Positions 7,435-15,893 of a stretch of 64,000 nt of DNA are shown here, in pieces. Made by a program: the position numbers and the translations under genes. The number at the start of each line of letters is the position of its first letter. Positions within the stretch are counted from its first letter, which is position 1. Source of the DNA: Parabacteroides sp. TM07-1AC. Lineage in GTDB: Bacteria; Bacteroidota; Bacteroidia; Bacteroidales; Tannerellaceae. The notes below the pieces were generated by a model. That model had not been told where the DNA came from, did not search any database, and saw nothing but the letters and a program-made list of their open reading frames with translations. The stretch lies in the NCBI RefSeq assembly GCF_003480915.1, contig NZ_QUKD01000003.1, positions 441,098-505,097 of the forward strand. Direction: 5' to 3'.

Positions 7435-10347
7435 TTATTTTACGATTGCTTTTACTGCAGCTTCGCCTTCAACGGCTACTACAACTACACCTGCAGGAGC
7501 AGCGATTGTAGCTTCAGAAGAAGAAACGACTGTGTTAGCAACCTGCTGGCCAAGTACGTTAGTGATTACAACGTTCTTGCCTTCAGCACCCTTAACGATT
7601 ACGGCACCGTTAGTTGCAACAACTGATACACCTTCTGTTGCGATACCTTCGTTAGCTGTCGGAATTACATTTTCCAATACTTCCAAATCGAAGATTTCTG
7701 CTTCAGCTTCTTCTTTTGTTACAACAGGAATACCGTTGTGGAACTTAACATAACCACGTACTGCTTCATCTTTTACTTCACCTTCGTATTTACCAGCTGG
7801 TATTTCATCATCTTCTGTATAATAAGTAGCCGGAGTATAAAGAGTTTCGATAGTGAATGCATCACTCTTAGTATCTACATAACGGAATGCGAAAGAGCAA
7901 ACTTTGTCAGCAGTATTGTTCAATTCAATCTTATCGCCAGTGCTTGTGATGAACAAAGAGTCTATCACATGTTTAGCCTGAACGAATCCTAAACGATAGT
8001 ATGTATCACCACTATAGTTCTGGAAAGCGCAATCTTTACGACCTGCATTTACAGAATCCACTAAGTTAACCAAATAACGACCGTCGATGAATCCTTCTGT
8101 CGGAATTGCATGTAAGCAATCTTCTTCACCACAGATCGGGCAATACTTACCGGCAGGAACTTTTTCAGCATCTACAGCCAACATGAACTGAGGTCTCCAA
8201 GTACCGAATCCGGCAGCTGTGTCAGCATACATAGCAGGATTCTTTTCTGCATACTGCGGATCTAAGAAGTTCTGGATACCTAAGAAACCTTCGATTGCAT
8301 CGCCCTTAGCATCTTCCAACAGACAACCTGTTTCATACAAAACGTAGTTGTTATCGATGTTACGGAAAATCTTGATTGTATCCAAAGCTTCTGTTGTACC
8401 AACTGAACGATACAAGTCAGAGATTGCGTCAGTGATTACGAACAGGTCATTCTGAACGTTTTCATAAGCATCTACATCACCAGTCAATTCGTTAGCATTG
8501 TGTGCGCCGTACAATTTATCCAAACCACAGAATGCACCATCAGTAGTTGTCAGATATTTATCATCATCTTCTTTAGATGCGAAATCATCGCCTTCTCTCA
8601 AGATGTTAAAGCTTTCGTCGTTCTTGCCTTTCAAGACGATGTTGATCTTAGCATCACCTGTTGCTAACGCCTTCAACTCATAACGTTTGTTTACAGCGTC
8701 ATAAGACAATGCGTTACCAGCCAAATCGGTGATGTTGTAACGGTACATATTCAATGTATCTTCTTTTGTCACTTCTTCGCCGTCTTTGTCTACACCAACA
8801 TACGGAGTGAAATGCTTTATTACAGCCAGGTCACTTTCTTTCACCTGAGTGAAACGGAATTCGATAGCCTCTGCAGCATCTTTAGTCCAAGTAATCTTGT
8901 TGTCTTTGCCTAAAGTCATATAAGCAGTATCATCCAATGCAACCAGCGGAGTACCGATATTGAATGTCTTAGTGATCAACTGGTCTGCAGTGTATTCGCC
9001 ACCGAAGTAACCATTGAATTTGTTATCACCCGGAGTACCTACAGCTACGATTGTATAGTTAATAGAACCGTCTGTATACACATCAGCTTTATCTGTCTTG
9101 CGAAGAGCTGCAATTTCAACAGTATTACCAGATTCACGGTTCATGAATGTAGCACCACCCTGATACAACCACTGTCCTTCCGGCTGATTCAAAGCAACCT
9201 GAGCAACAGGGATGAAGTCTTCACCTTCACAAGCAGGATTGGCAACTTTCTTAGCACCTTCTGCTACACATGTAATGTTCAACAGTTTGTCGCGGAAGAT
9301 AGCATAATCGATCTTGTTGCTTGAACCGAAACGAACCCAAGTGTTGTCTTTTGAGTCTTTATCGCCTGCCGTAGCTATATAATCAGCAGTACCTTCAGTT
9401 CCTTCTACTGCGACTGTCAAATAAGCAGTTCCATCAATAACAGCTACTTCCAATTCGTAGTTTTTGTCTTCACCCAATGCTACAACTTCCAATGGTTCGC
9501 CATCTACAGTAGAAGGTTGAGTAATTCGATAAGTAGCAGCTAAGATTTTACCATCTGCTTTTGCTTTATCATAATCTTTCTTTGTCAAAGCGGCAAACTT
9601 GTAACCTAAAGTTTTTGCGCCAGTTTCCAATTCACCAGACAAAGTACCCCAAGTTTCTTTGGTCAATACGATGTATTTACCGGCTGCATTCTTCAACATC
9701 ATGCCATCAGCTGTAAATTCAGCTTTCAGTTGACCTGCAAATTCATTACCTTTCAAAGAATTGTAAGCTTTGAAGCCTTCCCACTGACCTTTGTTCTTAT
9801 TCCAAACCTGGGCGCCGATAGACATTTCGAATGTCTTTTTGTTGCCGTAATCTATAGCAGGGTTGTTCTCGTTGTCTCCGGGGAATACAACATCAGGAAC
9901 AGCAGTTACATCACAATACCAAGCAGAAGAACTCAAGCCTCCATTAGGTCCAGCATAACCTCCTACTGTATTCTGAAATATCAACTGATCACTATTACCA
10001 TTGAATACATTATAAGTTTTTCCATCAACAGTAATAGCCAATGGTTCACCGCTAACTCTATTAATCAATTGATAACCAACCGGAGTTTCAGTTCCATTCA
10101 CTACTGTTTTGTAAACTTTAATTGTCCACTGGGCATCTTCTCCTTTTGCAGCAGAACAACCATCTGCATTCAAATCCAAGAAAGCAGTACCATCTGTTGC
10201 CGGACTAGCTGTATTCACCTGAATGTAATAATATTGCCCTGCAGTTTTACCTTGAATTGCTTCTGCAATCTTCGCTGCATCTGCCGTGCTGAACAATCCA
10301 CCAGCCAGCAACAAGCCAGCCATAAGCGTAGAAAACTTTTTGTTCAT
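7435..10347 (-). CDS. Large exported surface protein with C-terminal DUF6383-type domain
   Basis: 970 aa with a Sec signal peptide (MNKKFSTLMAGLLLAGG...TADA). The body is acidic and beta-rich, with no enzyme motif that I recognise. It repeats tryptic-like QWTIKVYK / WVRF segments and has one CPICGEEDC cysteine cluster near residue 765. The last about 75 residues (VVATNGAVIVKGAEGK, VVITNVLGQQVA, APAGVVVVAVEG) form the DUF6383-type domain, which has the pattern of a T9SS type-A sorting domain. An identical-style ending begins the partial gene at the right edge. Phase-variable S-layer-like glycoproteins with invertible promoters are known from Parabacteroides distasonis, and this protein fits that description. 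Its promoter appears to lie in the invertible segment at 10423-10629, pointing away from the gene as drawn. Confidence 0.8.
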   Translation of the reverse strand: MNKKFSTLMAGLLLAGGLFSTADAAKIAEAIQGKTAGQYYYIQVNTASPATDGTAFLDLNADGCSAAKGEDAQWTIKVYKTVVNGTETPVGYQLINRVSGEPLAITVDGKTYNVFNGNSDQLIFQNTVGGYAGPNGGLSSSAWYCDVTAVPDVVFPGDNENNPAIDYGNKKTFEMSIGAQVWNKNKGQWEGFKAYNSLKGNEFAGQLKAEFTADGMMLKNAAGKYIVLTKETWGTLSGELETGAKTLGYKFAALTKKDYDKAKADGKILAATYRITQPSTVDGEPLEVVALGEDKNYELEVAVIDGTAYLTVAVEGTEGTADYIATAGDKDSKDNTWVRFGSSNKIDYAIFRDKLLNITCVAEGAKKVANPACEGEDFIPVAQVALNQPEGQWLYQGGATFMNRESGNTVEIAALRKTDKADVYTDGSINYTIVAVGTPGDNKFNGYFGGEYTADQLITKTFNIGTPLVALDDTAYMTLGKDNKITWTKDAAEAIEFRFTQVKESDLAVIKHFTPYVGVDKDGEEVTKEDTLNMYRYNITDLAGNALSYDAVNKRYELKALATGDAKINIVLKGKNDESFNILREGDDFASKEDDDKYLTTTDGAFCGLDKLYGAHNANELTGDVDAYENVQNDLFVITDAISDLYRSVGTTEALDTIKIFRNIDNNYVLYETGCLLEDAKGDAIEGFLGIQNFLDPQYAEKNPAMYADTAAGFGTWRPQFMLAVDAEKVPAGKYCPICGEEDCLHAIPTEGFIDGRYLVNLVDSVNAGRKDCAFQNYSGDTYYRLGFVQAKHVIDSLFITSTGDKIELNNTADKVCSFAFRYVDTKSDAFTIETLYTPATYYTEDDEIPAGKYEGEVKDEAVRGYVKFHNGIPVVTKEEAEAEIFDLEVLENVIPTANEGIATEGVSVVATNGAVIVKGAEGKNVVITNVLGQQVANTVVSSSEATIAAPAGVVVVAVEGEAAVKAIVK

Positions 10348-10422
10348 AAACCTTTAAATTTAATATTAATAATAGTGTTAAAATAGTATCGTAATACGTA
10401 TTTGTTAAAAGGTGTTTAGCAA

Positions 10423-10456
10423 AATGACTAGTTTAAACGACCCTTTTTTCTCGTCA
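10423..10456. repeat. Left arm of the invertible-promoter inverted repeat
   Basis: 34 bp starting AATGACTAG and ending TTCTCGTCA. It is identical at 33 of 34 positions to the reverse complement of 10596-10629, and similarity stops abruptly at both ends. Confidence 0.9.
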
Positions 10457-10595
10457 TTTTTAGGTCAAATTCAAGTTTTATACAGAAAAGCGAAGTTTTT
10501 ATACAAACAATGCTATGTGATTGATAAGAAAGGCTATATATTTGGAAAAATAAATTTGAAAAGAATTGCAAGTTAAAAAACTAGTCGTACCTTTG
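10457..10595 (+). promoter_or_regulatory. Putative invertible segment with an outward-facing promoter
   Basis: 139 bp of AT-rich DNA between the arms. At its right end sits a strong promoter: TTG at 10566-10568, a 19-bp gap, then TACCTTTG at 10588-10595. The -7 box abuts the right arm exactly. In this orientation it fires rightward, away from the DUF6383 gene. After inversion it would fire leftward, with a leader of about 105 nt to the ATG at 10347. I found no TAnnTTTG box facing the gene in the present orientation. Confidence 0.8.
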
Positions 10596-10629
10596 TGACG
10601 AGAAAAAAGGGTCGTTTAAATTAGTCATT
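10596..10629. repeat. Right arm of the invertible-promoter inverted repeat
   Basis: Reverse complement of the left arm with one mismatch (A for G at the ninth position). It starts TGACGAGAAAAAAGGG. Confidence 0.9.
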
Positions 10630-11330
10630 CCGTTTTAACATTTCAAACACTTGTAAAACAAGATTTGTACCACAATAAAGCCGCCTATTTCACCCTAAAT
10701 TTAACATTTACAGCATATTCGGATAAAGATTTGATATACTGCCTATTACCCATTCTTTCATCCGTTTTTTCTTTTTTCAATGTAAACACCTATACGACAA
10801 TCGTTTATATTTCAAAACCTCTCTTCACCCCGACACCCCGCTGCCAAGACCTCTTGATTTCCGACTCATACACCGGAACACGGAAAACATTCGGCCTGGT
10901 TCTTCTTTTCAAACCGGAGCGCCCAGTCGCATTCATAAAAAATTTACAATAACCCCCATTCACCTCCATACCCAATCCGAACGCATTTTAAATTTCTTCC
11001 GAATGAAATTTCATTTTCTCTCGGAAGAAATTTTATTTTCTCCCGCAACCCCTTTTTTCACGCTCCGGAAGACCGGTTCGGAATAAACATAGAAAATAAC
11101 AATAAGAAAATTTACATTCGTTAACAATCGGTCGTATATATATAAAAATCCGTATGGGTACTATATTAAAAAAAGGATAGCCAATAAATGTTAAACTACC
11201 ATTTTAATCCATTGAAATATAAGGTATATACAAAACATATAATTATCTTTGCAATGGAAAGATAACCAATCCGCAACTATGTGATCGATTACCTTATCCA
11301 TATTATTTAATAACCATAAACATTATTTCT
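10630..11330. other. Long AT-rich region without a convincing gene
   Basis: 700 bp between the invertible promoter and the next gene. A 95-codon rightward frame at 10665-10952 has a poor start and atypical composition, so I do not call it. The only structure I see is the 22-bp-period repeat near 10995-11062. The present promoter orientation would transcribe into this stretch. Confidence 0.6.
10995..11062. repeat. 22-bp-period tandem repeat, locus 1
   Basis: About three degenerate units of the type CTTCCGAATGAAATTTCATTTT, CTCTCGGAAGAAATTTTATTTT and CTCCCG... at 22-bp spacing. In reverse complement this resembles the units at 28994-29103. Confidence 0.55.
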
Positions 11331-12083
11331 TTGAAAAAGGAAGAGACGTTAGCAAAGAAACAGGAGACGTTGACCGTCGCTGTTCAAAAAGGAGTAGGCA
11401 TACTCAGTGAAAATGCCAAACAAAGCCTTGCTTGTAAGTCGGAAGGCCATCGATTAATCGACCGGATCAACCACGAAGGAGGCGTGAACGAAACCTTAGC
11501 TCTCGAAATCGAAAGCTATCTCTCACATTGTCGTAGCATATTATCGACTATGGGCAACACCCGAAAACCATTTACCAAACAACTGACGGAGGTACAAAAA
11601 CTATTCGTTTCACTTGAAAATGAGATCGATCCCACGAAAAAGGACAGTCCGGCAAATGAACTGGCAGACCGTCTCAGCGCGTGGAAACTCGCCCGGATAC
11701 GCGAAGCCGAAAAGGAGGAACAGCGTCTGATGGCTAATTTCCAACGCACCGAAAAGCGCCTTGCCGGACGCGAAGACCTGAACGACGCTCAGAAAGCCAC
11801 AGCCCTCAGCCGTGCAGAAAATCGCCTGCAATCCGGATGTGCTATCCTGAAAATGAATGCCATAGCCACCGAACTCATGCCTGTTGCGACTGAACCCGAA
11901 GGTTATATCGACCTGCTGCGCCTATGGTGGCAGGAAATCGGTAGAAACCTGCCCGACAGCGACCTGCAGCGTATCTTCCGCCCGATGTTGTCGTATGCCC
12001 GCAAGCAAGCCCGCAAAAACATCCTTATCGACAGTGTTTACGTAGAATACCGCCCGGTTCCGAAAGGGATCCAGGCGGCATGA
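11331..12083 (+). CDS. Hypothetical phage-associated helical protein (DUF1351-like)
   Basis: 250 aa from a TTG start (no in-frame ATG upstream; a stop lies 15 bp before). The protein is almost entirely helical and charged: an N-terminal KQETLTVAVQKGVGILSE segment, central long helices rich in Glu, Arg and Lys, and a tryptophan-containing C-terminal region. The layout recalls the phage DUF1351 family that accompanies recombination or replication genes, but I cannot confirm membership. It opens a rightward block of five or six genes with phage-replication character. Confidence 0.6.
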   Translation: MKKEETLAKKQETLTVAVQKGVGILSENAKQSLACKSEGHRLIDRINHEGGVNETLALEIESYLSHCRSILSTMGNTRKPFTKQLTEVQKLFVSLENEIDPTKKDSPANELADRLSAWKLARIREAEKEEQRLMANFQRTEKRLAGREDLNDAQKATALSRAENRLQSGCAILKMNAIATELMPVATEPEGYIDLLRLWWQEIGRNLPDSDLQRIFRPMLSYARKQARKNILIDSVYVEYRPVPKGIQAA

Positions 12084-12108
12084 TTCAGGCACAGATTTCA
12101 CGGTATTC

Positions 12109-12145
12109 AAGAACCAGGTACACGGATGACGTGGATTTGGTTCTT
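12109..12145. repeat. Short hairpin related to the 58.3-kb interspersed repeat
   Basis: AAGAACCA (12109-12116) pairs with TGGTTCTT (12138-12145). The sequence between, GGTACACGGATGACGTGGA, matches the arm of the large inverted repeat at 58326-58426, so this looks like an internally deleted copy. Confidence 0.65.
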
Positions 12146-12167
12146 TATTAGCACATTAAAAAATAAG

Positions 12168-12656
12168 ATGAATAAAATTTCAACAACCTTTTCTCTGATT
12201 TCCGTCAAGGACGGGAAATTCAAAGCCCGCTATGAAGTCTTTACGGAAAGTACGGGTGACAACCGCGTGATCACGTATGAAAATACGGATCCTGTGCACA
12301 ATGATCAGATCGAAGCAATGCAACGACTGGCGTATCATATGGTTAATTTTGTAGAAGTGGCGGCAAACAGCGACAGCCTGCTCATCACCGGTTTCCAACG
12401 TCAGAACTGCGGCAACGCGCAATTGCTGACCATCTATGCCCGCATGGAAAACCACCGGCACGACTCCTGTGGCAATATCGTCAGCCGTTTTTACATCGGC
12501 CGTGACGAATACCCTTCGATCGACTTGCTGCTGGAAGACCTTTCTGCCTGCGAACGCGAGGCGCTGGCCTATATCGAAACCGGCAAGCGTCTGGAGCACG
12601 ACATGTTTATCCGTCTGGACGAAAGCGATTTATCCATCCTTCGTTCTGCTGCCTGA
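12168..12656 (+). CDS. Hypothetical protein of the phage-like block
   Basis: 162 aa from ATG at 12168 (MNKISTTFSLISVKDG). An upstream in-frame ATG at 12126 lies inside the hairpin repeat and is less likely. It is a mixed alpha/beta protein with no signal peptide and no recognised motif. The central segment VNFVEVAANSDSLLITGFQ is followed by an acidic C-terminal helix region. Its stop overlaps the next start (TGATG), showing tight translational coupling in this block. Confidence 0.6.
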   Translation: MNKISTTFSLISVKDGKFKARYEVFTESTGDNRVITYENTDPVHNDQIEAMQRLAYHMVNFVEVAANSDSLLITGFQRQNCGNAQLLTIYARMENHRHDSCGNIVSRFYIGRDEYPSIDLLLEDLSACEREALAYIETGKRLEHDMFIRLDESDLSILRSAA

Positions 12657-12916
12657 TGAAAAGATGTACACTCACCATCGGCTGCCTCCTGGGAGACCAG
12701 GCGGCAGCTTGCCTGATGCGACTGATTACAGGCGAAAAAGGTTCGCGCAATTACAGTTATTCGTGCGGAGAGGAATACGGATATTTCTACGATCCGTTCC
12801 TGAAAAAATGGATGGCATTCGACAACCGGCACAACACCTGCCTGGTCGAACAGTGCAACACCTCGAAAGAGGCCGAAAACTTTCTCTATGACGACGGAGC
12901 CTTATTCGCCGCTTAG
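12656..12916 (+). CDS. Hypothetical small protein of the phage-like block
   Basis: 86 aa with a cysteine-containing N-terminus (MKRCTLTIGCLLGD) and aromatic stretches (YGYFYDPFLKKWMAFDN). The start overlaps the previous stop by one base, and the end overlaps the next gene by 29 bp. I do not recognise the family. The overlaps on both sides argue that it is a real gene of the operon. Confidence 0.55.
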   Translation: MKRCTLTIGCLLGDQAAACLMRLITGEKGSRNYSYSCGEEYGYFYDPFLKKWMAFDNRHNTCLVEQCNTSKEAENFLYDDGALFAA

Positions 12917-13202
12917 CGAGCTGATCCGTAAGCACACGGGCGAGGAAGTGATGGCGGAATACCGTTTTCATCCTTCGCGGGACTGGCGGTTCGACTTCGC
13001 CATCCCTTCCCGCCGCGTGGCTATCGAGGTGGAAGGCGGCGCCTTTAACGGTGGCCGCCATATCCGCCCCGACGGTTACCTGCGCGACATGGAGAAATAT
13101 AATGAGGCGGCAGTCTCCGGCTGGTGCGTGATACGCGTGCTGCCGTCGGAACTGCTGACGTTTAAGACGGTGCGGCTCATTATTCGGGCGATACAAAATT
13201 AA
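12888..13202 (+). CDS. PD-(D/E)XK / Vsr-like endonuclease
   Basis: 104 aa. The core RFDFAIPSRRVAIEVEGG (residues 35-52) has the Asp followed by a Glu-x-Glu strand of small PD-(D/E)XK nucleases. It is followed by GRHIRP and the WCVIRVLPSELL strand-helix typical of Vsr/DUF559-type folds. Such small nucleases occur in Bacteroidales phage replication modules. The exact substrate (mismatch, Holliday junction or other) cannot be told from the sequence. Confidence 0.65.
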   Translation: MTTEPYSPLSELIRKHTGEEVMAEYRFHPSRDWRFDFAIPSRRVAIEVEGGAFNGGRHIRPDGYLRDMEKYNEAAVSGWCVIRVLPSELLTFKTVRLIIRAIQN

Positions 13203-13214
13203 TTTATTACAATC

Positions 13215-13670
13215 ATGGCAAGACCCATAAAGAAAGGACTGGATTATTTTCCGGTCGATACCGATATATTCGATAATATACAAGTGCGTAAACTGAAAAG
13301 CCGGTACAAAGCATCCGGCTTCTTGATTTACTTCACTATTCTATGCGATGTTTACAAGAAAGAAGGCTATTTCCTTCAACTCTCGGACGATTATGTGTAT
13401 GACCTTTCCGACCGTATCGGCGAAACGGAAGAAAGAGTGCAGGAGGTCATCTCATTCTGTTTGCAGACCGATTTGTTTAATCGTCGGATATACGAACTCT
13501 ATAAAGTAATAACGTCTAAAAGTATTCAAGTAAGGTACATTCAAGCACAGAAGCGGAGCAAAAATACCGTTCGCGAAGAGTTGGACTGCATTCATGTAGC
13601 AGAAACCCCGGTTATTGTTGCAGAAACTATCGAAAATACGACAAAAAGTGCACATATTATATTAGGATAA
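13215..13670 (+). CDS. DUF4373 (Lin1244/Lin1753-like) protein, N-terminal part of a split gene
   Basis: 151 aa carrying the DUF4373 domain found in phage and plasmid replication-initiation-type proteins: MARPIKKGLDYFPVDTDIF, RKLKSRYKASGFLIYF, then YVYDLSDRIGETEE. Full-length family members are near 290 aa. Here the frame closes at 13670, while the expected C-terminal half continues in another frame to 14097. Together the two parts span 294 codons. Confidence 0.75.
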   Translation: MARPIKKGLDYFPVDTDIFDNIQVRKLKSRYKASGFLIYFTILCDVYKKEGYFLQLSDDYVYDLSDRIGETEERVQEVISFCLQTDLFNRRIYELYKVITSKSIQVRYIQAQKRSKNTVREELDCIHVAETPVIVAETIENTTKSAHIILG

Positions 13671-14097
13671 TATTAAACTAAATATAGAGAGTGAGAGTGC
13701 GCGCGAGGAGCCGATTGAAATTCCGGAAAAAAGTTTCGATGAAAAGTGCGCTGCGTGGCAGAAGGAGCTACTCGAAGACGAAGAATGGTGCGCTTCGTCC
13801 GTAAGGCAATCCGGACTGGGAACAGACTTCCATGCCATGCTTCCCGCCAAGATGCAGGAGTTTCAGGATTTCATCATTGCCAACAACGAGAAAGAATCCA
13901 TCTGCTCGAAACAAGACTATGCTCGCCGTTTCTATTTTTGGTGGCTTTATCACGGGCTGAAAAAATATTCCGGCGGCAATCAGCCGGGGTTGCTCGTTCG
14001 TGGAAAGGAGAAGCAGAAATCACGGATAGAAGAAATCATCGACCTGGGGAAAAGTTCGACCGAACTGGCTCTCCAATTTTATAAAAATGCCGTATGA
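13666..14097 (+). pseudogene. C-terminal half of the DUF4373 gene, out of frame
   Basis: Open in frame +1 relative to the N-terminal part from the stop at 13663-13665 to 14097, with no good start near its beginning. It reads NIESESAREEPIEIPEKSF, then QSGLGTDFHAMLPAKMQEF and YARRFYFWWLYHGLKKYS, the usual acidic linker and helical tail of DUF4373 proteins. The shift lies in the AT-rich stretch 13645-13680. A true mutation, a sequencing error or a frameshift during translation would all give this picture. An internal ATG at 13837 could give an 86-aa product. Confidence 0.65.
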
Positions 14098-14795
14098 GCC
14101 TGGAAATCCGTTTACGCCAAGCTCTCGGTGACCGCCGGATTGCAGCCTATAGCGTGGAAGAACTGCTTCCGGCGGTCAACACGGTCCTGCTTCAGGCGTA
14201 TGTGCTTGTCGGTTTCACTCCACCCAAAAGTGCGGATGTGGCACTGCTGACCAGCAAACTGGCTGCCGACTTGCAGGAATCGTATCCTTTTCTGACCTTG
14301 CGGGAACTGTCGCTCTGTTTCGAACTGGGTGCCAAAGGCGAATATGGCGACTTTATGGGGTTGAACCTGCGCACGTTTACCCGCTGGCTGAAAACGTATC
14401 AAACAAGCGAATTGCGTTACCGTGCGGTTGTGGAACGTGACAGGCAGGCGCAGGCGGCTCTTCCGCCGGTCTCCGAAGCCTATAAGGAAGAACACGAACG
14501 GACATACCTGCTCCGTGTGTTCGAGCAATACCGTGCCGGCTATCCGCTTGACCGCCTTTATCCGGCACGTGTCTATCGTTCCCTGCAGGAACGCGGCATT
14601 ATCCGCAACACACCGGAAGAAAAGTGGGCAGCCGTACGGCAAGCAGCCGGATACCAGCCTGCCGGAAATATGATCGTCAGCGATGACGTCCGGCAGGTGT
14701 TGGTGAAACAGCAGGCGATGGCGATTCTTTTAAAACGCTTTTTCGACCGGCTGATCAAGGAAGAAAAGGAATTGTTCGGAAAGACGGCAGCGTGA
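14094..14795 (+). CDS. Hypothetical phage replication-associated protein (possible helicase loader)
   Basis: 233 aa; the start overlaps the end of the DUF4373 gene (ATGA). It is helical throughout, with YPFLTLRELSLCFELGAKGEYG and GLNLRTFTRWLKTYQ in the first half. This resembles proteins that follow DUF4373 genes in Bacteroidales prophages and may load a helicase. There are no Walker motifs, so it is not an ATPase. Function is inferred from order only. Confidence 0.55.
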   Translation: MSLEIRLRQALGDRRIAAYSVEELLPAVNTVLLQAYVLVGFTPPKSADVALLTSKLAADLQESYPFLTLRELSLCFELGAKGEYGDFMGLNLRTFTRWLKTYQTSELRYRAVVERDRQAQAALPPVSEAYKEEHERTYLLRVFEQYRAGYPLDRLYPARVYRSLQERGIIRNTPEEKWAAVRQAAGYQPAGNMIVSDDVRQVLVKQQAMAILLKRFFDRLIKEEKELFGKTAA

Positions 14796-14800
14796 GGAAA

Positions 14801-15760
14801 CTAGAGCGACTCCACAATCCTGCGCTGTTCTTCAAAAAAGACAATGCGGTCTTTCTCTCCGCTCCTCGAAATCAGCGTGGAAGTCCGGATCAGCGACTGC
14901 ATCCATTTCTTCATCCGTTGGAAGATAGCCTCGTCCGGAGAGGTGGCATCATTCAACGTAAAAGATTTGATCATTGTCAGATGGCAATGATGCGTTTCCA
15001 CATAACTGTAACTGGTTTCAAAATTCACACTGCTGACAAAGAAATGGACATTCTTTCCTTCTCTCCAAAATCCCCTGGCTGCAAGCGCTTCCATATCATC
15101 TATAAATGTCAGCAGCTCCTTTTTCAGCACTTCTATCTCCTGGCGGGTTATCAGGTAAATACTGGCAAAATATTTAATGTCATTTACCAGATATCGGAAA
15201 GTCATGCTATCCATAATATGATAGGCGTTGGCAGCCTCACGCGTCTCCATAACGATCTCGCTGTTGATCAGCAACAAACGGTCCGGCAGGACAATCTCGC
15301 TGAATTTAACAGGCATCGCATTACTGCACTGATACATCCATTTGAAAAGATAGAACTGGTAAATATGCCTGTAGTCCAAGACCAGCGACTGGGGAAGAAT
15401 ATTCAAAGCTCCGCCGACTTCCGAATCCGGATCATCCTTGAGATATCTCAGTTCGTTTACGAAATGCTCAAGCATATCGCAATCCTCTTCACTCGGATTC
15501 AGGAAATTCACCATCTTCAACTGGAACGGCCTGCTTTTACCCGAGGCACACCCAATGATATGATCCAGCGAAATATCCAGCTTATCGGCAATAATCGCTA
15601 TTTCGAAGATAGTAAAAGGGACATCGCCTCGCAACCTGCGATAGACGGCTTCTTTTTCCAGCATCAAAAGATCGGCCAATTGGTTTGTCAGTTTTCCTCT
15701 ACCCGGGATCTTCTCTTTAATGGCCGCTACAAGATTTTCATACAACAGGTCATTCTTCAT
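14801..15760 (-). CDS. HTH (BetR/XRE-like) transcriptional regulator
   Basis: 319 aa. The N-terminal about 70 residues form a helix-turn-helix (LADLLMLEKEAVYRRLRGD, then IFEIAIIADKLDISLDHIIG), similar to the BetR/XRE class. The remaining 250 residues are helical with no recognised ligand domain. It is encoded just downstream of, and on the same strand as, the sensor kinase gene, though separated by 130 bp. Its target is unknown. Confidence 0.7.
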   Translation of the reverse strand: MKNDLLYENLVAAIKEKIPGRGKLTNQLADLLMLEKEAVYRRLRGDVPFTIFEIAIIADKLDISLDHIIGCASGKSRPFQLKMVNFLNPSEEDCDMLEHFVNELRYLKDDPDSEVGGALNILPQSLVLDYRHIYQFYLFKWMYQCSNAMPVKFSEIVLPDRLLLINSEIVMETREAANAYHIMDSMTFRYLVNDIKYFASIYLITRQEIEVLKKELLTFIDDMEALAARGFWREGKNVHFFVSSVNFETSYSYVETHHCHLTMIKSFTLNDATSPDEAIFQRMKKWMQSLIRTSTLISRSGEKDRIVFFEEQRRIVESL

Positions 15761-15893
15761 AACATAATCATTTTTTCAAATTTGGTCTTCAGTTCCCGGC
15801 GTTTATTCTAAAAAAACGACATTTCTGTCCTCTACAAATATAGGCAAACTTTTGATTATGTCTCTGATTATATCCGCTTATTACCTTTATTTT

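Noticed and set aside
10665..10952. 95-codon rightward frame downstream of the invertible promoter
   Set aside because: Biased composition (AT-rich, Phe/Tyr/Thr-heavy), no good ribosome context, no similarity to any family I know; likely chance.
11331..14795. Complete prophage
   Set aside because: Only replication-type genes are seen; no integrase, terminase, capsid or tail genes and no flanking attachment repeats. Called a phage-like block only.
14792..15811. 339-codon rightward frame opposite the HTH regulator gene
   Set aside because: It is antisense to a clear HTH protein over its whole length and has the His/Gln/Arg-rich composition typical of antisense frames.
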